Counted from the stretch's first letter, positions 54,965 to 64,000 are shown. The stretch: DNA of 64,000 bases from Nafulsella turpanensis ZLM-10 (GCF_000346615.1 NZ_ANNU01000013.1:1-64000); one strand, 5' to 3'. A program made the numbers and translations. The notes: generated from the letters alone by a model not told the origin.

Positions 54965-55825
54965 ATGCTATTAATAACAGGAGCAAGCGGAAATCTCGGA
55001 AAATCAACGATTGATTTTCTTCTAAAGCATCTTCAGCCAGAGCAGGTAGGGGCCATGGTAAGAAACCCGGATAAAGCGGGTGCCTTAACATCCAGGAACG
55101 TGCCCCTTCGGCAGGCCGATTATGAGGATTATCCTTCCCTGCAAAAGGTATTTGAAGGAGTGGAGAAGCTTCTTTTTATTTCTACTTCTGTAACCGGAGA
55201 AGAGCGAACCCGCCAGCATTCAAATGTTGTAAAGGCCGCCCATGAAGCGGGAATCCGGCATATTTACTACACCAGCATCGTAAATCCTTCGGCTGATGCA
55301 ACCTTTGGAGCTACTCCCGGACATTTCGAAACTGAAAAAGCTATAAAAGAAACAGGAATCACCTATACCTTCTTCCGCAATAATCTTTACCTCGATTTAT
55401 TGCCGGACATAGCCGGAAATGCAGTAGAAAGTGGTTCTCTTTATTTTGCCGGTGGTGAGCAGCGGGCAGGCTTTGTACTGAGAGAAGATATTGCCGAAGC
55501 CATTGCAAAAGTAATCCTCAGAAAAGAGCAGGAGAGCCAAGTATACACGATTTCCGCTCCACAAACTTATTCTTTTTATGATGTGGCAGTTGCATTAAGT
55601 AAAGCAGCCAATAAGCCGGTGAAGTATATCCCCATCTCTACAGATTACATGAGAAAAAGCATGAAAGATGCACAGGTGCCTGCTCCTGTTATCGACATCA
55701 GCACCAACATGGCTGATGCCCTCCAAAAAGGTGAGTTCGATTATCCGGATAACACCCTGCGAAGTATTCTCCAAAGAGAGCCAGTTGATGTGGAAACTTT
55801 TCTGAAGCAGTTCTACAATATGTAA
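54965..55825 (+). CDS. NmrA/QorB-like NAD(P)-binding oxidoreductase
   Basis: 286 residues opening MLLITGASGNLGKSTIDFLL, a Rossmann GxxGxxG that fits the atypical SDR (NmrA/QorB) branch. MVRNPDKA is the expected cofactor-phosphate-contacting segment. ASIVxPS-like TSIVNPSAD and a YTFFRNNLYLDL region match quinone oxidoreductase type 2-like proteins. The active-site Tyr-x3-Lys of classical SDRs is not in the usual place. Its role (quinone reduction or redox sensing) is uncertain. It has its own unit. Confidence 0.88.
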   Translation: MLLITGASGNLGKSTIDFLLKHLQPEQVGAMVRNPDKAGALTSRNVPLRQADYEDYPSLQKVFEGVEKLLFISTSVTGEERTRQHSNVVKAAHEAGIRHIYYTSIVNPSADATFGATPGHFETEKAIKETGITYTFFRNNLYLDLLPDIAGNAVESGSLYFAGGEQRAGFVLREDIAEAIAKVILRKEQESQVYTISAPQTYSFYDVAVALSKAANKPVKYIPISTDYMRKSMKDAQVPAPVIDISTNMADALQKGEFDYPDNTLRSILQREPVDVETFLKQFYNM

Positions 55826-55974
55826 AATTTAGGGCCGGTAACTGAGCACAGTGTGTTCCGTTTCTCATGAGCCTACAGAGAGGACAAAGCCATCAGGCAG
55901 GAATGGTCTTGTCCTCTGAACGGTTTCCTGCCGGGGCAAATAACAAGCTCGGGAGGTTTTATTAAATAAGCGGT

Positions 55975-56847
55975 TTACTGGCTTAGCTGACGTGCTTTAT
56001 GGAAGGCCTTCCGCCCCTCTTCTATCAGCTCCTCTGCACGGTAATATTCAAACACTCCACAACTGTCGCGCGAGATGGTCACCATAATATCGGGCTGGTG
56101 AATGTGCACCATCAGCTCTGCTACCTTATCCTGGGTAAGCTCATAGGAGGTATTAAGGAGAGCGAAGAAGCCCATATAAGCTGCCTTCTCTTCTGCTTTT
56201 GTATCCATCTTTAAAATCTGGGTGCGAAATGCCTCCAGCATTCTCAGGTAAGCCGCTTTTTCTTTATTCTCGACAGTAAGAGGTTGTGGGGCACAGGGAG
56301 CTGGTTTTCCATTCAGGTTTACTGCCACCACTATGTCTCCCTCTTCTTTATTTACCAGGTTGAGCGGCAATGGATTCAGCACTCCCCCATCCACCAGAAG
56401 TGCTCCTCCATCCGGAACAGGAGTAAACAAGGTAGGAATGGCAATAGAGGCTCTTAAAGCTTTGAAAAGACTTCCGCGGCGGTAGTAAACCTCTTCTCTG
56501 TTAAGCACATCAACGGCCACTGCGGTAAAAGGAATACTGAAATCATCGATCTGCTGGTCGCCTATCAATTCCTCTATGGCTAAAAATACCCGTTCGCCCT
56601 TGATAAGACCCTGCACAGAAAAAGTAAAATCGAACAACCTGAACACGTCCAGCTTGCTAAGTTTAAGGAGCCACTCTTTATACTGCGGAAGGCATCCTGC
56701 CGCATAAATTCCTCCAACCAGCGCTCCCATGGAGCAGCCTACTACTTCCTTAATGGTATACCCCTCCTTTTCAAGCTCTTCTATAACGCCTATGTGGGCG
56801 ATACCCCTTGCGCTCCCGCTTCCTAAAACCAGCCTTACGTTTTTCAT
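55975..56847 (-). CDS. Patatin-like phospholipase (RssA-like)
   Basis: 290 residues. The oxyanion loop GSGSARG (9-15) and the nucleophile elbow GCSMG with Ser39 are followed by the catalytic aspartate in LVDGGVLNPLP. These form the Ser-Asp dyad of patatin lipases. No signal peptide or membrane anchor is seen, so it is cytosolic or membrane-peripheral. The C-terminal region (about 205-290) is helical. It could hydrolyse phospholipid or acyl esters; the specific substrate is unknown. Confidence 0.92.
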   Translation of the reverse strand: MKNVRLVLGSGSARGIAHIGVIEELEKEGYTIKEVVGCSMGALVGGIYAAGCLPQYKEWLLKLSKLDVFRLFDFTFSVQGLIKGERVFLAIEELIGDQQIDDFSIPFTAVAVDVLNREEVYYRRGSLFKALRASIAIPTLFTPVPDGGALLVDGGVLNPLPLNLVNKEEGDIVVAVNLNGKPAPCAPQPLTVENKEKAAYLRMLEAFRTQILKMDTKAEEKAAYMGFFALLNTSYELTQDKVAELMVHIHQPDIMVTISRDSCGVFEYYRAEELIEEGRKAFHKARQLSQ

Positions 56848-56980
56848 TTATGTTAACAGCTTGTTCCCAAAGAAAGCATAAAGGAACGACACTTACTAAA
56901 GGAAAGCAGGCTGGAATTAACTAAATGGTTAATTAAGCAGAATATATTATTGACGGAAGAAAAACCTCATCAACCTCTAA

Positions 56981-57013
56981 AAAAAAGCGCCTCCCGCAGG
57001 TGCAGGGAGGCGC
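56981..57013 (-). terminator. Intrinsic terminator of the secreted protein gene
   Basis: GCGCCTCCC (56987-56995) pairs with GGGAGGCGC (57005-57013). On the minus strand it is followed by six T (56986-56981). Confidence 0.85.
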
Positions 57014-57096
57014 AGTTCTTCATTGATTTTAAGTATTCTATTTTACCTGTTTCTTTTCATACCTCTACAAAAGAATGGCAATTCTTTACCGCTATT

Positions 57097-57837
57097 TTAC
57101 GGCTTTTTCTTCTTCTTCTCCTTCCCCCCTAAATACCTGAACTGGAGGGTTCCTGCTAGCTTGTTGCCACTATCCGGAGCCGGGATAACAGCTCCTCCAT
57201 AGGCTGCCCAATGACTGGTAATTTTGTAGCCAAATCCGGTGTTAATATAGCTCCTGGCATTATTCCCGGAAATATAATCGCCAGCAAATGACCACTTCTT
57301 TGAGAGTGGCACTTTAAATCCGGCTAGCAATCCAAATTTGCCTTCTTTGGTGACAAGCCGGGTGTCGTTGCCGTAATAAACCCCCAGCAGGACCAGGTTA
57401 TCCTTAAAGATTTTTGTCTGGCCGTTAAAGTAATTAAAAGAAGAGAAGTCTGCCCCATTATCGGCTACATTGAACCCGGACATCGTTCCGATACCCAGCC
57501 AGGTTCCTTTACTTAATTTCCACCCTTTGGAAAAATTCACCAGCACATCCGGATTTAACCCTGGCTTTACGGAATCGATGGGAAAGAAGGTTTCTTCCGG
57601 CCCGAAATTCGTTGTTACATCTGTAATGGTAATACCTGCCTGAAAGTTAGCTCCCAATCCATAAGATACGATAGTGCCAAACTGGGCAAGGTTACGATTT
57701 ACCACCACCCCTGGCTGCACATACACCTTCTTCTTTGGAACAATCTCCGGAACAGGCACGGTGATGATATTATTCTGGGCAAAACCAGAAAAAGTAACAC
57801 ACAAAAGAAGGGTGAAAATTAAAAGAGCTTTTTTCAT
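57097..57837 (-). CDS. Secreted beta-barrel-like protein of unknown function
   Basis: 246 residues from MKKALLIFTLLLC, with a signal peptide ending near SGFAQ. Met at 57846 is the alternative start. The mature part has repeated short strands with aromatic ends (GTIVSYGLGANFQAGITI, WLGIGTMSGFNV, GKFGLLAGFKVPL, INTGFGYKITSHWAAYGG, LQFRYLGG), fitting a small outer-membrane barrel. The C-terminus is a lysine run (KEKKKKKP), unusual for a barrel end, and may be an added tail. No family name is certain. Confidence 0.72.
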   Translation of the reverse strand: MKKALLIFTLLLCVTFSGFAQNNIITVPVPEIVPKKKVYVQPGVVVNRNLAQFGTIVSYGLGANFQAGITITDVTTNFGPEETFFPIDSVKPGLNPDVLVNFSKGWKLSKGTWLGIGTMSGFNVADNGADFSSFNYFNGQTKIFKDNLVLLGVYYGNDTRLVTKEGKFGLLAGFKVPLSKKWSFAGDYISGNNARSYINTGFGYKITSHWAAYGGAVIPAPDSGNKLAGTLQFRYLGGKEKKKKKP

Positions 57838-58035
57838 GGCATTCACTTCAGGTTAAAAAATTTATCTAACCGGCTAAAAAATGAAAAAGGAGATTCTACC
57901 ATGGCAGTATCTTTCCCTTTTTCTTTTGTTACCTGTTTACCTTGACCAACAGTTGCCTACCATCATTGTTTGGTAATGCCGGTTGTAATTACCATGAAAG
58001 CTTCTGTGACTGTATTTCCCTATGCCTGAAGCTTT

Positions 58036-58911
58036 TTACCCCTCTCTCCGAAGGGGTAAGGTGGAGCACCTTAACAGGCCGCTTAGTTTAGAGGTTTCGC
58101 TGTAGGGAATTTCAAACAGCTCATAGCCCCTCGATCGTAGCAGAGGTTTCAAGCTTTTAAACCCTTCCTCTACCACTATTTTTTCAGGGGAGATAGAGAA
58201 AATATTGGGGCACATTCTTACCTTCTGTTCCTGGTTTACCTTTATCAGCTGTTTATCGGAAAAAATATCGAGAATAGCTTCCGGTGGATCGACAAAACCT
58301 TCCGGAAATATAATGGCCTCCTCCTCCCCAATTGGCTGAAAGGCACAGTCGAGGTGCAGAATATGCTCCACAGGGTCTTTACTCTCTCTTATCCGCAGTG
58401 GAATCACTTCTTTATCGGGTAGCATTTTCTGCAGGAAAGTAATTCCTTCCGAATTGGTTCTGCCACTTTGCCCAACAAAAACAAATTTATTCCATAGTAC
58501 AATATCACCCCCTTCTATGGTCGCCCCTTCAGGAATTTCAATAATTTTACTGGGGTCGAGCTGTTCCATGATTCCGCTTATTCCCTCCAATTCTTTCTGC
58601 CGGACGGGTTCTTTCATGTTGGCTACAAAAAAGTTGTCCTCGATAACAAAGCCAATGTCCCGGGTAAATATCTGTTCGACACCCTCTAAATTCTGTGGAC
58701 GATACACCTCCACCCCATTCTCCCGCAACACCTTTTCAAAAGCACCAATCTCCTCTCTTACATCCTCCTCTTCAGGATAGGTATTGTTTTTTAAATGTTT
58801 TCGGCTCATGGGATCGATAGTTCTTGGCTCTCCCATGTCTTTACCTATGCCGAGTACGACTGCCTTAAGCGGAGCAGTTTCATTGCTTACCTGCAACTTT
58901 ATTCTTTCCAT
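58036..58911 (-). CDS. Guanidino-group hydrolase/amidinotransferase-family protein
   Basis: 291 residues. Motifs of the pentein (arginine deiminase/DDAH/amidinotransferase) fold are FTRDIGF (82-88), EGGDIV (133-138), HLDCAF with His186, and a C-terminal RCSTLPLRRE with the presumed nucleophile Cys282. The layout is closest to arginine-deiminase- or dimethylargininase-like proteins, but substrate cannot be settled by eye. No arcBC-like or agmatine genes are adjacent. It is transcribed alone. Confidence 0.88.
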   Translation of the reverse strand: MERIKLQVSNETAPLKAVVLGIGKDMGEPRTIDPMSRKHLKNNTYPEEEDVREEIGAFEKVLRENGVEVYRPQNLEGVEQIFTRDIGFVIEDNFFVANMKEPVRQKELEGISGIMEQLDPSKIIEIPEGATIEGGDIVLWNKFVFVGQSGRTNSEGITFLQKMLPDKEVIPLRIRESKDPVEHILHLDCAFQPIGEEEAIIFPEGFVDPPEAILDIFSDKQLIKVNQEQKVRMCPNIFSISPEKIVVEEGFKSLKPLLRSRGYELFEIPYSETSKLSGLLRCSTLPLRREG

Positions 58912-59236
58912 TTTATTGATATCTGTTTAACTTATAAAAGCACTGAGCGGCATAAGTTGTTTTAATTGGTAAGAGTAGCCGGCCAGGAGAACGAGGGACA
59001 AAAAGTCTTATATCCAGTACATTATCCCCTCCTTGAAAAAACCAATTTCCAGTCGGGCTTCCCTCTTTAATAGCAAACTATTAAGAAAAATACTTTTAGT
59101 CCCTTCTTCTTAAGCAACAGAACTTCAGCAGCTGTGGCCTATTTATTTTATCGTTCCTATTTATTTCACTTCTTATGTTAGCAAACGTAAACAGTTACAG
59201 AAATGCCCGTAGCTTCCCCTTCCTTTTTAGCAGGCT
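58912..59236. other. Intergenic region
   Basis: 325 bp between two minus-strand genes. No gene seen. A GCAGGC-TTTA-GCCTGC hairpin (59230-59245) overlaps the stop region of the exchanger gene but has no T-run on its strand. Confidence 0.45.
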
Positions 59237-60283
59237 TTAGCCTGCACTACCACTTGTGGCTCCTGAACCGTTACTTAAAATATTCAGGACCCCAAACAGC
59301 ACTACGGCCACATAAACAAGGAGAACAAGGCCTAAGGCAACTACCTGCCAACGCTTAAAACCATCCTGATCCGCCTCGCCGCCCCATTGAATAAAAGCCG
59401 CATATAAAATACCCATAAGACCTACAAAACTGAGAACTGTTACAAAAAGGGGGAAATTATTTACCGGCAGGGTTACCATGGCCAGAGGGAAAAAAGCCAC
59501 TGTTAAAGTAACTGCATGATCTCCTATTACACTGGTAACCCCAGAAGTGATTTGTCCACTTTTGGCAACATTCCAGGTGGCAAAAACTTCTGGGAGCGCC
59601 GCCATAGGTGCGGTAATAAAAAGGCCACCCACAATCTTCGACATTCCCAGGGCGTCCACAATATTTTCGGTAGCCCTAACGGTAAAGTAGGCTCCTAGGG
59701 CAAGAACAGCTATCCCGGCAATAGCCAGCCATATTTCTTTCTTTTTCCATTCTACCTTTTCGCCTTCTTTTCTTCCTCTTAACAAGGCCTGGCTTAAGTA
59801 CAGGGCGTACATGCCCAGCATAATCCACCCATCCACAGGCTGCAGCCCTCTCCATTGAGGTGGCACTGTTAAAATAGCCACAAGCGCAACAATCAAAAGG
59901 TACGGAAGAGCTTGCACAGTTACCGCTTTTGGATCTACCTTCAGAAGGTGCTCCTTTATATGTTGTTGATGCTCTTTATCTGCATTCTTTTTCTTTAGGT
60001 GCCGTGTAGCCAAATAAGCAGTTACAACCATAAATGGAATGGCAATAACATTTGATCCGAACATAGTTCCCAGTCCAATGTCCCCAACTCCTTTTATAGC
60101 ACTGGCAATGTTAATTCCTATTTCAGGGCTTGCGGCTGCCAGCCCTACTAAAGCTCCACCTGCGGCAACAGAGAAGCCCCATTGCTTTCTTAATTTTTTG
60201 AGAGGATGTGCCAGATGTTCTGCTCCCCAGTGTGCCGCCCACACGGCCGCTATCAAAACCAAAGCCCATATCCATGTACCCAT
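59237..60283 (-). CDS. CaCA-family sodium/calcium exchanger-like protein
   Basis: 348 residues with about ten membrane segments in two repeats. Alpha-repeat motifs are GLAAASPEIGINIASAI (about 46-62) and FITAPMAALPEVFATW (about 222-237), the conserved Pro-Glu positions of the Ca2+/cation antiporter superfamily. A cytosolic loop (about 93-125) is rich in Lys/His. It is likely an inner-membrane cation exchanger; the ion is uncertain. Together with nhaA this supports an ion-homeostasis theme. Confidence 0.87.
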   Translation of the reverse strand: MGTWIWALVLIAAVWAAHWGAEHLAHPLKKLRKQWGFSVAAGGALVGLAAASPEIGINIASAIKGVGDIGLGTMFGSNVIAIPFMVVTAYLATRHLKKKNADKEHQQHIKEHLLKVDPKAVTVQALPYLLIVALVAILTVPPQWRGLQPVDGWIMLGMYALYLSQALLRGRKEGEKVEWKKKEIWLAIAGIAVLALGAYFTVRATENIVDALGMSKIVGGLFITAPMAALPEVFATWNVAKSGQITSGVTSVIGDHAVTLTVAFFPLAMVTLPVNNFPLFVTVLSFVGLMGILYAAFIQWGGEADQDGFKRWQVVALGLVLLVYVAVVLFGVLNILSNGSGATSGSAG

Positions 60284-61031
60284 ATATATTTCATTTAGTT
60301 AAAAAAATGCCTGAGCATAACCGTTGTTTGTCGCATACAGAAAGCAGAAGTAAATTAACCAGCTATTCTCCATTTAACCCGGTTCAAATAAAGAGAGGGA
60401 TAACGCTTCTGAGCCAGCTCATATCCTAAAACCCATTCATATTGAAAACAACTAACTCATAATAAATAGGTTAACAATCCACCTCCTCTATTCTTTTAAT
60501 ATAACAAACCTCTCATTTTACAATCTGTTACCTATTTTCCCTCTTTCACCAGGCTTTCTCTATTTCTGGCACCATTCCTGAGTAAGAGTTTCCGGAACCA
60601 AACATTTTTTAAACTCTTTTTTTCAGGAGGTTGCAGACTTTTTTACCAGGACTTTTCATTCCCCTGTAACAATAATATTTTCAAAACGGCAAGGTTAAAC
60701 CCTTGCCGTTATTATTTAATGAGAAATGAGAGGTAGCCCAACAGGAAAAAGATTAGACCATCTTGTAAGGTGAAGGAAAACAGCTATTTGGTAGTTGTAC
60801 CGAAAAGCGCTCTTTCAGGCATTTTATTCTCTCCGCCTTTACCTTGGATTTTCATGACCTTATTTTTCCTGAAGCCTGCTTCCTTGCGATTCCGGCTACT
60901 TCAATAATAACGGCAGGAGTATCTTGAGGTGTAAAAAGGGAAATAATGGAAGATGAATGGGAAAATTTAAAAGATCCGCCTTCAGAGTTGAATGGAAAAG
61001 TGCTAAACCAGGAGGACCATCGATTCTTTAC
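60284..61031. other. Long gene-free stretch with a perfect hairpin
   Basis: 748 bp between minus-strand genes. It contains the hairpin at 60685-60710. A frame of about 50 codons beginning near 60945 (plus) overlaps the end of the hydrolase gene and is not supported. No other gene seen. Confidence 0.45.
60685..60710. terminator. Perfect 10-bp hairpin, terminator-like
   Basis: AACGGCAAGG (60685-60694) pairs with CCTTGCCGTT (60701-60710) around a 6-nt loop. Flanks are AT-rich on both sides. It is 320 bp after the hydrolase stop on the minus strand, so it may be its terminator. Confidence 0.55.
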
Positions 61032-61709
61032 TCAATGCCTTTTTTTCACTTTCTTTAGCAAAGCTACAATAGGAGGAACCACCTTCTCCGGATAGGTATA
61101 TAGGCAGAAATGGTCGCCAGGCACCTCGAACGTGGATTCGTCAGGAAAGCGGACAATCGTATCGGCCCGGGCATGAATTCGAAGGTCCGGGCTTTCCTGC
61201 ACTTTCTCCCTTACAGGATTAAAAATAAGCCTGAACTGATTGTTGACATTATCCTTATTCCCCTGCACCATGTTTTCGAAGACATGGCGGTAAACTTCCA
61301 TGGAGGGCTTCCCTTTGTAATATTTCCAAACCGTCAGCTTTTTCACCAGGTGGTTAAGCACGACCTTTTTTTTAGTAGCCCAGAAGATGAGCGGAAGGTT
61401 GCGGGTGGGCGCCACTACTTTTCCGGGGTCGGTCCAGGAGGCAATCTGCACAATGGGGCAGTACACCAGGTGCTTAATATGCCAGGCAATCCATCCCCCC
61501 ATGGAATGCCCGATTACCACATCCTCTTCAGTAATGTTAAACTGCCTGACTAAATCAGCGGAATACTGCAGCACGTTTAATCCTCGCATTTCTCTATCGG
61601 GTAACAGGCTCCAATTATCCAGGAAAACTTTTTCGCCGGGCAGGTGCGGATGAAGCTTTTCAAAAACAGATTCATCTTCTCCAAAGCCGGGAATAAAAAT
61701 AAGACGCAT
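61032..61709 (-). CDS. Alpha/beta-fold hydrolase
   Basis: 225 residues from MRLIFIPGFGEDE, which places the first strand at the start. An ATG at 61739 is the alternative and would add 10 residues. The nucleophile elbow is GHSMGG in VVIGHSMGGWIAW, and a later RFPDESTF...GDHFCLY segment supplies the presumed Asp and catalytic His (GDHF). It is the third gene after an SDR and a monooxygenase in a tight minus-strand unit, 40 bp after the monooxygenase stop. It could hydrolyse the ester or lactone that monooxygenase forms; this is inference. Confidence 0.88.
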   Translation of the reverse strand: MRLIFIPGFGEDESVFEKLHPHLPGEKVFLDNWSLLPDREMRGLNVLQYSADLVRQFNITEEDVVIGHSMGGWIAWHIKHLVYCPIVQIASWTDPGKVVAPTRNLPLIFWATKKKVVLNHLVKKLTVWKYYKGKPSMEVYRHVFENMVQGNKDNVNNQFRLIFNPVREKVQESPDLRIHARADTIVRFPDESTFEVPGDHFCLYTYPEKVVPPIVALLKKVKKRH

Positions 61710-61749
61710 AGTTTCTTTTTCAATTGCTTTCGAAAACAACAGATTACTC

Positions 61750-63222
61750 CTATCCTCCCTTTTGTACGAGATGGTAATCTTCCGGATTAAACTTTCTCGT
61801 TATTTTTCGGAAGGTGGTCGTCAGGCGTGGGTACAAAGTTGTATTCCTTCCCTTCTCATTCATATACCAGCTTTGGCAGCCCGAGTTCCAAACGGTTCCT
61901 TTAAACTGCCTCTGTAGTTTTTTATTATAAGCCTCCTGTACTTCTTCCCGCACCTCTAAAAAGCTTTCCTTGCCGCTCTGTTCAAGGTATTCGATGTACT
62001 GCATCAGGTAATTCATCTGCGATTCCATCATATGGATTACCGAATTATGTCCCAGGCCGGTGTTAGGTCCAAGAATAAAGCCCATATTTGGATAGCCTGC
62101 CACGGTGGTTCCAAGAAAGGCTTCAGCTCCCTTCTCCTTCCATTCTTCTATTAGAAGGCGGCCTTGTCTTCCTACTATTTTGGTATACAGCTGAATGTCA
62201 GCGGCCACAAAACCCGTCGCAAAAATAACTGCATCGAGGAAATGTTCCTGTCCATCCTTTGTGCGTATGCCCTGTTGCGTAAAACGCTCAATGGAGGCTG
62301 TAATAAGTTGAACATTGGAGCGGTTAAAAGTGGGGTAGAAATCGTCGGACCGGAGGATGCGCTTACAGCCAATGGTATAATGAGGCTGAAGCTTTTTCCG
62401 TACTTCGGGGTCTTTTACTTCCTTCTTCAGCTTTCGTAAGGAGAGCCATGCCATCAGCCGATTGAAATGCGAATAGCCTATAAACCCAAGCCCGCTGAGC
62501 TCATTGAGCCAGTAAATAACTTCACGCTGAATTTGCTGTAATAGTGGAAAACGCCTGAACAGCCATTTGCTAAAACCACTGAAATCTTTATCGAAGCGGT
62601 GCGCTACCCAGGCCGGAGTCCGCTGCAAAACCAGCAACTGTTTTACCATGGGAGCAATACTGGGTACGATTTGTATGGCACTGGCTCCTGTACCTATAAC
62701 GGCTACTCTTTTTCCTTTTAAGTCGTAGCTGCTATCCCAGCGGGCAGAGTGGAAGGTTCGGCCTCTAAACTCCTCCAGGCCTTCGAAGCGGGGAATGTGG
62801 GGCCGGTTAAGAGGTCCAAGGCCCAGGAGCAAAACGGCCACTGTATAGCTATTCCCTTTCCGGTCTATTACTTTCCAGTAGCCTTCGCTTTCGAGGAAGC
62901 GGACTTCTACCACATCGGTATTCAGGCGCAGGTGCCTGTCAAGTCCGTTGTTAGCCACCACTCGTTTGATATAGGCAAGAATTTCGGGCTGGCTGGCATA
63001 CATTTTACTCCAACCCAGGTTAGGCTCCCCGGCAAAAGAATAGAGGGGTGAGGCCACATCACAGGCACAGCCGGGGTAGATGTTTTCGCGCCATGTGCCT
63101 CCTACTTCAGACGCTCTTTCAAAAATGATGAAGTTATCACGCCCGCTCTTTTTCAGCCTCAGGGCTGCTACCAAACCGGCAAAGCCTGCTCCTACGATGC
63201 CTACCTGAAAATCTGCTTTCAC
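61750..63222 (-). CDS. Flavin-containing monooxygenase (Baeyer-Villiger type)
   Basis: 490 residues. The FAD Rossmann motif is GAGFAG (11-16), with EVGGTWRENIYPGCACD (39-55) as the second FAD contact. The Baeyer-Villiger fingerprint F-x-G-x3-H-x3-W-D occurs at 152-163, and the NADPH Rossmann motif is GTGASA (177-182). An ATG-dinucleotide region DAVIFATGF follows. Such enzymes insert oxygen into ketones or hydroxylate substrates using NADPH and O2. Its ATG overlaps the TGA of the SDR gene (ATGA), supporting cotranscription and coupled translation. Confidence 0.93.
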   Translation of the reverse strand: MKADFQVGIVGAGFAGLVAALRLKKSGRDNFIIFERASEVGGTWRENIYPGCACDVASPLYSFAGEPNLGWSKMYASQPEILAYIKRVVANNGLDRHLRLNTDVVEVRFLESEGYWKVIDRKGNSYTVAVLLLGLGPLNRPHIPRFEGLEEFRGRTFHSARWDSSYDLKGKRVAVIGTGASAIQIVPSIAPMVKQLLVLQRTPAWVAHRFDKDFSGFSKWLFRRFPLLQQIQREVIYWLNELSGLGFIGYSHFNRLMAWLSLRKLKKEVKDPEVRKKLQPHYTIGCKRILRSDDFYPTFNRSNVQLITASIERFTQQGIRTKDGQEHFLDAVIFATGFVAADIQLYTKIVGRQGRLLIEEWKEKGAEAFLGTTVAGYPNMGFILGPNTGLGHNSVIHMMESQMNYLMQYIEYLEQSGKESFLEVREEVQEAYNKKLQRQFKGTVWNSGCQSWYMNEKGRNTTLYPRLTTTFRKITRKFNPEDYHLVQKGG

Positions 63223-64000
63223 CTTTTTCCTCGCTTTCTCTCCTGATAGGGATCAGTAAAGGTTTTTGCAATCTGCCCCTTCAGTATTTTGGTATAGCGC
63301 ACAGGGAGTAAACGGCTGATAAAGTCAAGTGCTTTACCGTCGGGCCCAATCACAAGTCGTTGCTTTTTCTTCTCTATCGCTTCCAGTATAAGGCGGGCCG
63401 CCTTTTCGGCCGTTGTTGGGGCTGCTCGCTCAAATTGCCGTACTGATTTGCAGTGCATGGCCTCGGTTGCTATAGGCCCCTTAGGAAGGGAAGCTCGAAC
63501 AATGTTAGTTTTAATACCACCTGGGTGTACAACCGTAGTTCTAATGTTAGTGCCGGCTAATTCCATTCGAAGGGTTTCGGTAAAACCCCTCACGGCGAAT
63601 TTGGAGGTACAATAGGCCGACTGGTTGGCGGCACCAGCAAGGCCGAATACACTGGAGAGGTTAACAATATGACCTTCATTCTGCCGGATGAAGTAAGGAT
63701 AAAAAGCTTTGCAGGGATATATCGTTCCCCAAAGGTTAACGTTAAGCAACCATTCAAAGTCTTCCAGCTCAGTATGCTCAAAACTCCCGCTAAATAAACC
63801 TACTCCTGCATTATTTACCAGCACCAGCCGGCGACCCGCTAAAGTGGGAATTATTTTATCAGCAAAAGCAAAAACAGCAGCTTTATCGGCAACATCCAGC
63901 TGGTGGATTTCGATTTCATTCCCTTCCTTTCTCACCAGCGCCTGGGTCTCCTCCAGCTCCGAAAAATTTATATCAACCCCAATTACAGCAGCCCCTCTTT
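63219..64000 (-). CDS. SDR-family dehydrogenase (5' end outside the window)
   Basis: At least 260 codons visible, and the reading frame continues to the last base of the window, so this is partial. The first residues visible (RGAAVIGVDINFSELEE) are the second strand of the Rossmann fold; the GxxxGxG is beyond the edge. NNAGVG, then NLSSVFG, and the catalytic YCTSK with HPGGIKTN are intact. A GTG at 63935 is not the true start. It belongs to the classical SDR group and is the first visible gene of the operon with the monooxygenase and hydrolase. Confidence 0.9.
   Translation of the reverse strand, partial: RGAAVIGVDINFSELEETQALVRKEGNEIEIHQLDVADKAAVFAFADKIIPTLAGRRLVLVNNAGVGLFSGSFEHTELEDFEWLLNVNLWGTIYPCKAFYPYFIRQNEGHIVNLSSVFGLAGAANQSAYCTSKFAVRGFTETLRMELAGTNIRTTVVHPGGIKTNIVRASLPKGPIATEAMHCKSVRQFERAAPTTAEKAARLILEAIEKKKQRLVIGPDGKALDFISRLLPVRYTKILKGQIAKTFTDPYQERKRGKR

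Noticed and set aside
60945-61090. Short plus-strand frame of about 50 codons
   Set aside because: Overlaps the end of the hydrolase gene on the other strand and has no family features.

Overview
The window looks like a chromosomal segment of a member of the phylum Bacteroidota, most likely order Cytophagales. Four things support this: start regions with little or no Shine-Dalgarno sequence, several upstream matches to the Bacteroidota -7 box TAnnTTTG, many lipoproteins and Bacteroidota-type outer-membrane or FtsX/MacB-like permease families, and a sigma-54 two-component system of the style common in this group. I place the phylum with confidence and the order only tentatively.

Layout. 0-9 kb is core metabolism and housekeeping: tRNA-Glu, gap (GAPDH), a PhzF-like isomerase with a Nudix hydrolase, yebC, an EamA transporter, a PAS histidine kinase, a LolD-like ATPase and sucC. 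8.3-20.7 kb is accessory: small secreted or lipid-anchored proteins, a degenerate receiver, a membrane GAF protein next to a PhcB-like methyltransferase, a SnoaL-like/GNAT pair, an MscS channel, a single-domain response regulator, a carboxypeptidase-regulatory-domain lipoprotein and an MmpS-like lipoprotein.

20.8-38.8 kb is the most striking block. A minus-strand array encodes, in order of transcription, a periplasmic adaptor, an intact ABC ATPase, five tandem ~800-residue FtsX/MacB-type permeases and a second ATPase with altered signature and D-loop residues. A sigma-54-dependent response regulator and a membrane histidine kinase are divergent from it. A GG-N10-GC element (-24/-12) lies just upstream of the adaptor gene, which suggests the regulator drives the whole array.

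39-42.8 kb appears AT-rich and probably accessory: a beta-barrel protein, a Dam-type adenine methylase and a convergent PD-(D/E)XK-like protein. 42.9-48.5 kb holds an MBL-fold hydrolase, a small VKOR-like protein, a methyltransferase gene interrupted by an in-frame TAG, a GH15 enzyme, a membrane protein and tRNA-Arg(CCG). 48.5-60.3 kb carries a PaaE-like reductase, NhaA, an SPW-VKOR fusion, SDR and NmrA-like oxidoreductases, a GNAT protein, a patatin-like lipase, a beta-barrel-like secreted protein, a guanidino-group hydrolase and a CaCA exchanger, a set that suggests ion, redox and stress homeostasis. The right edge (61.0-64.0 kb) is a tight SDR / Baeyer-Villiger-type monooxygenase / alpha-beta hydrolase operon whose first gene runs off the window.

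All family assignments come from reading motifs by eye; no database search was run.
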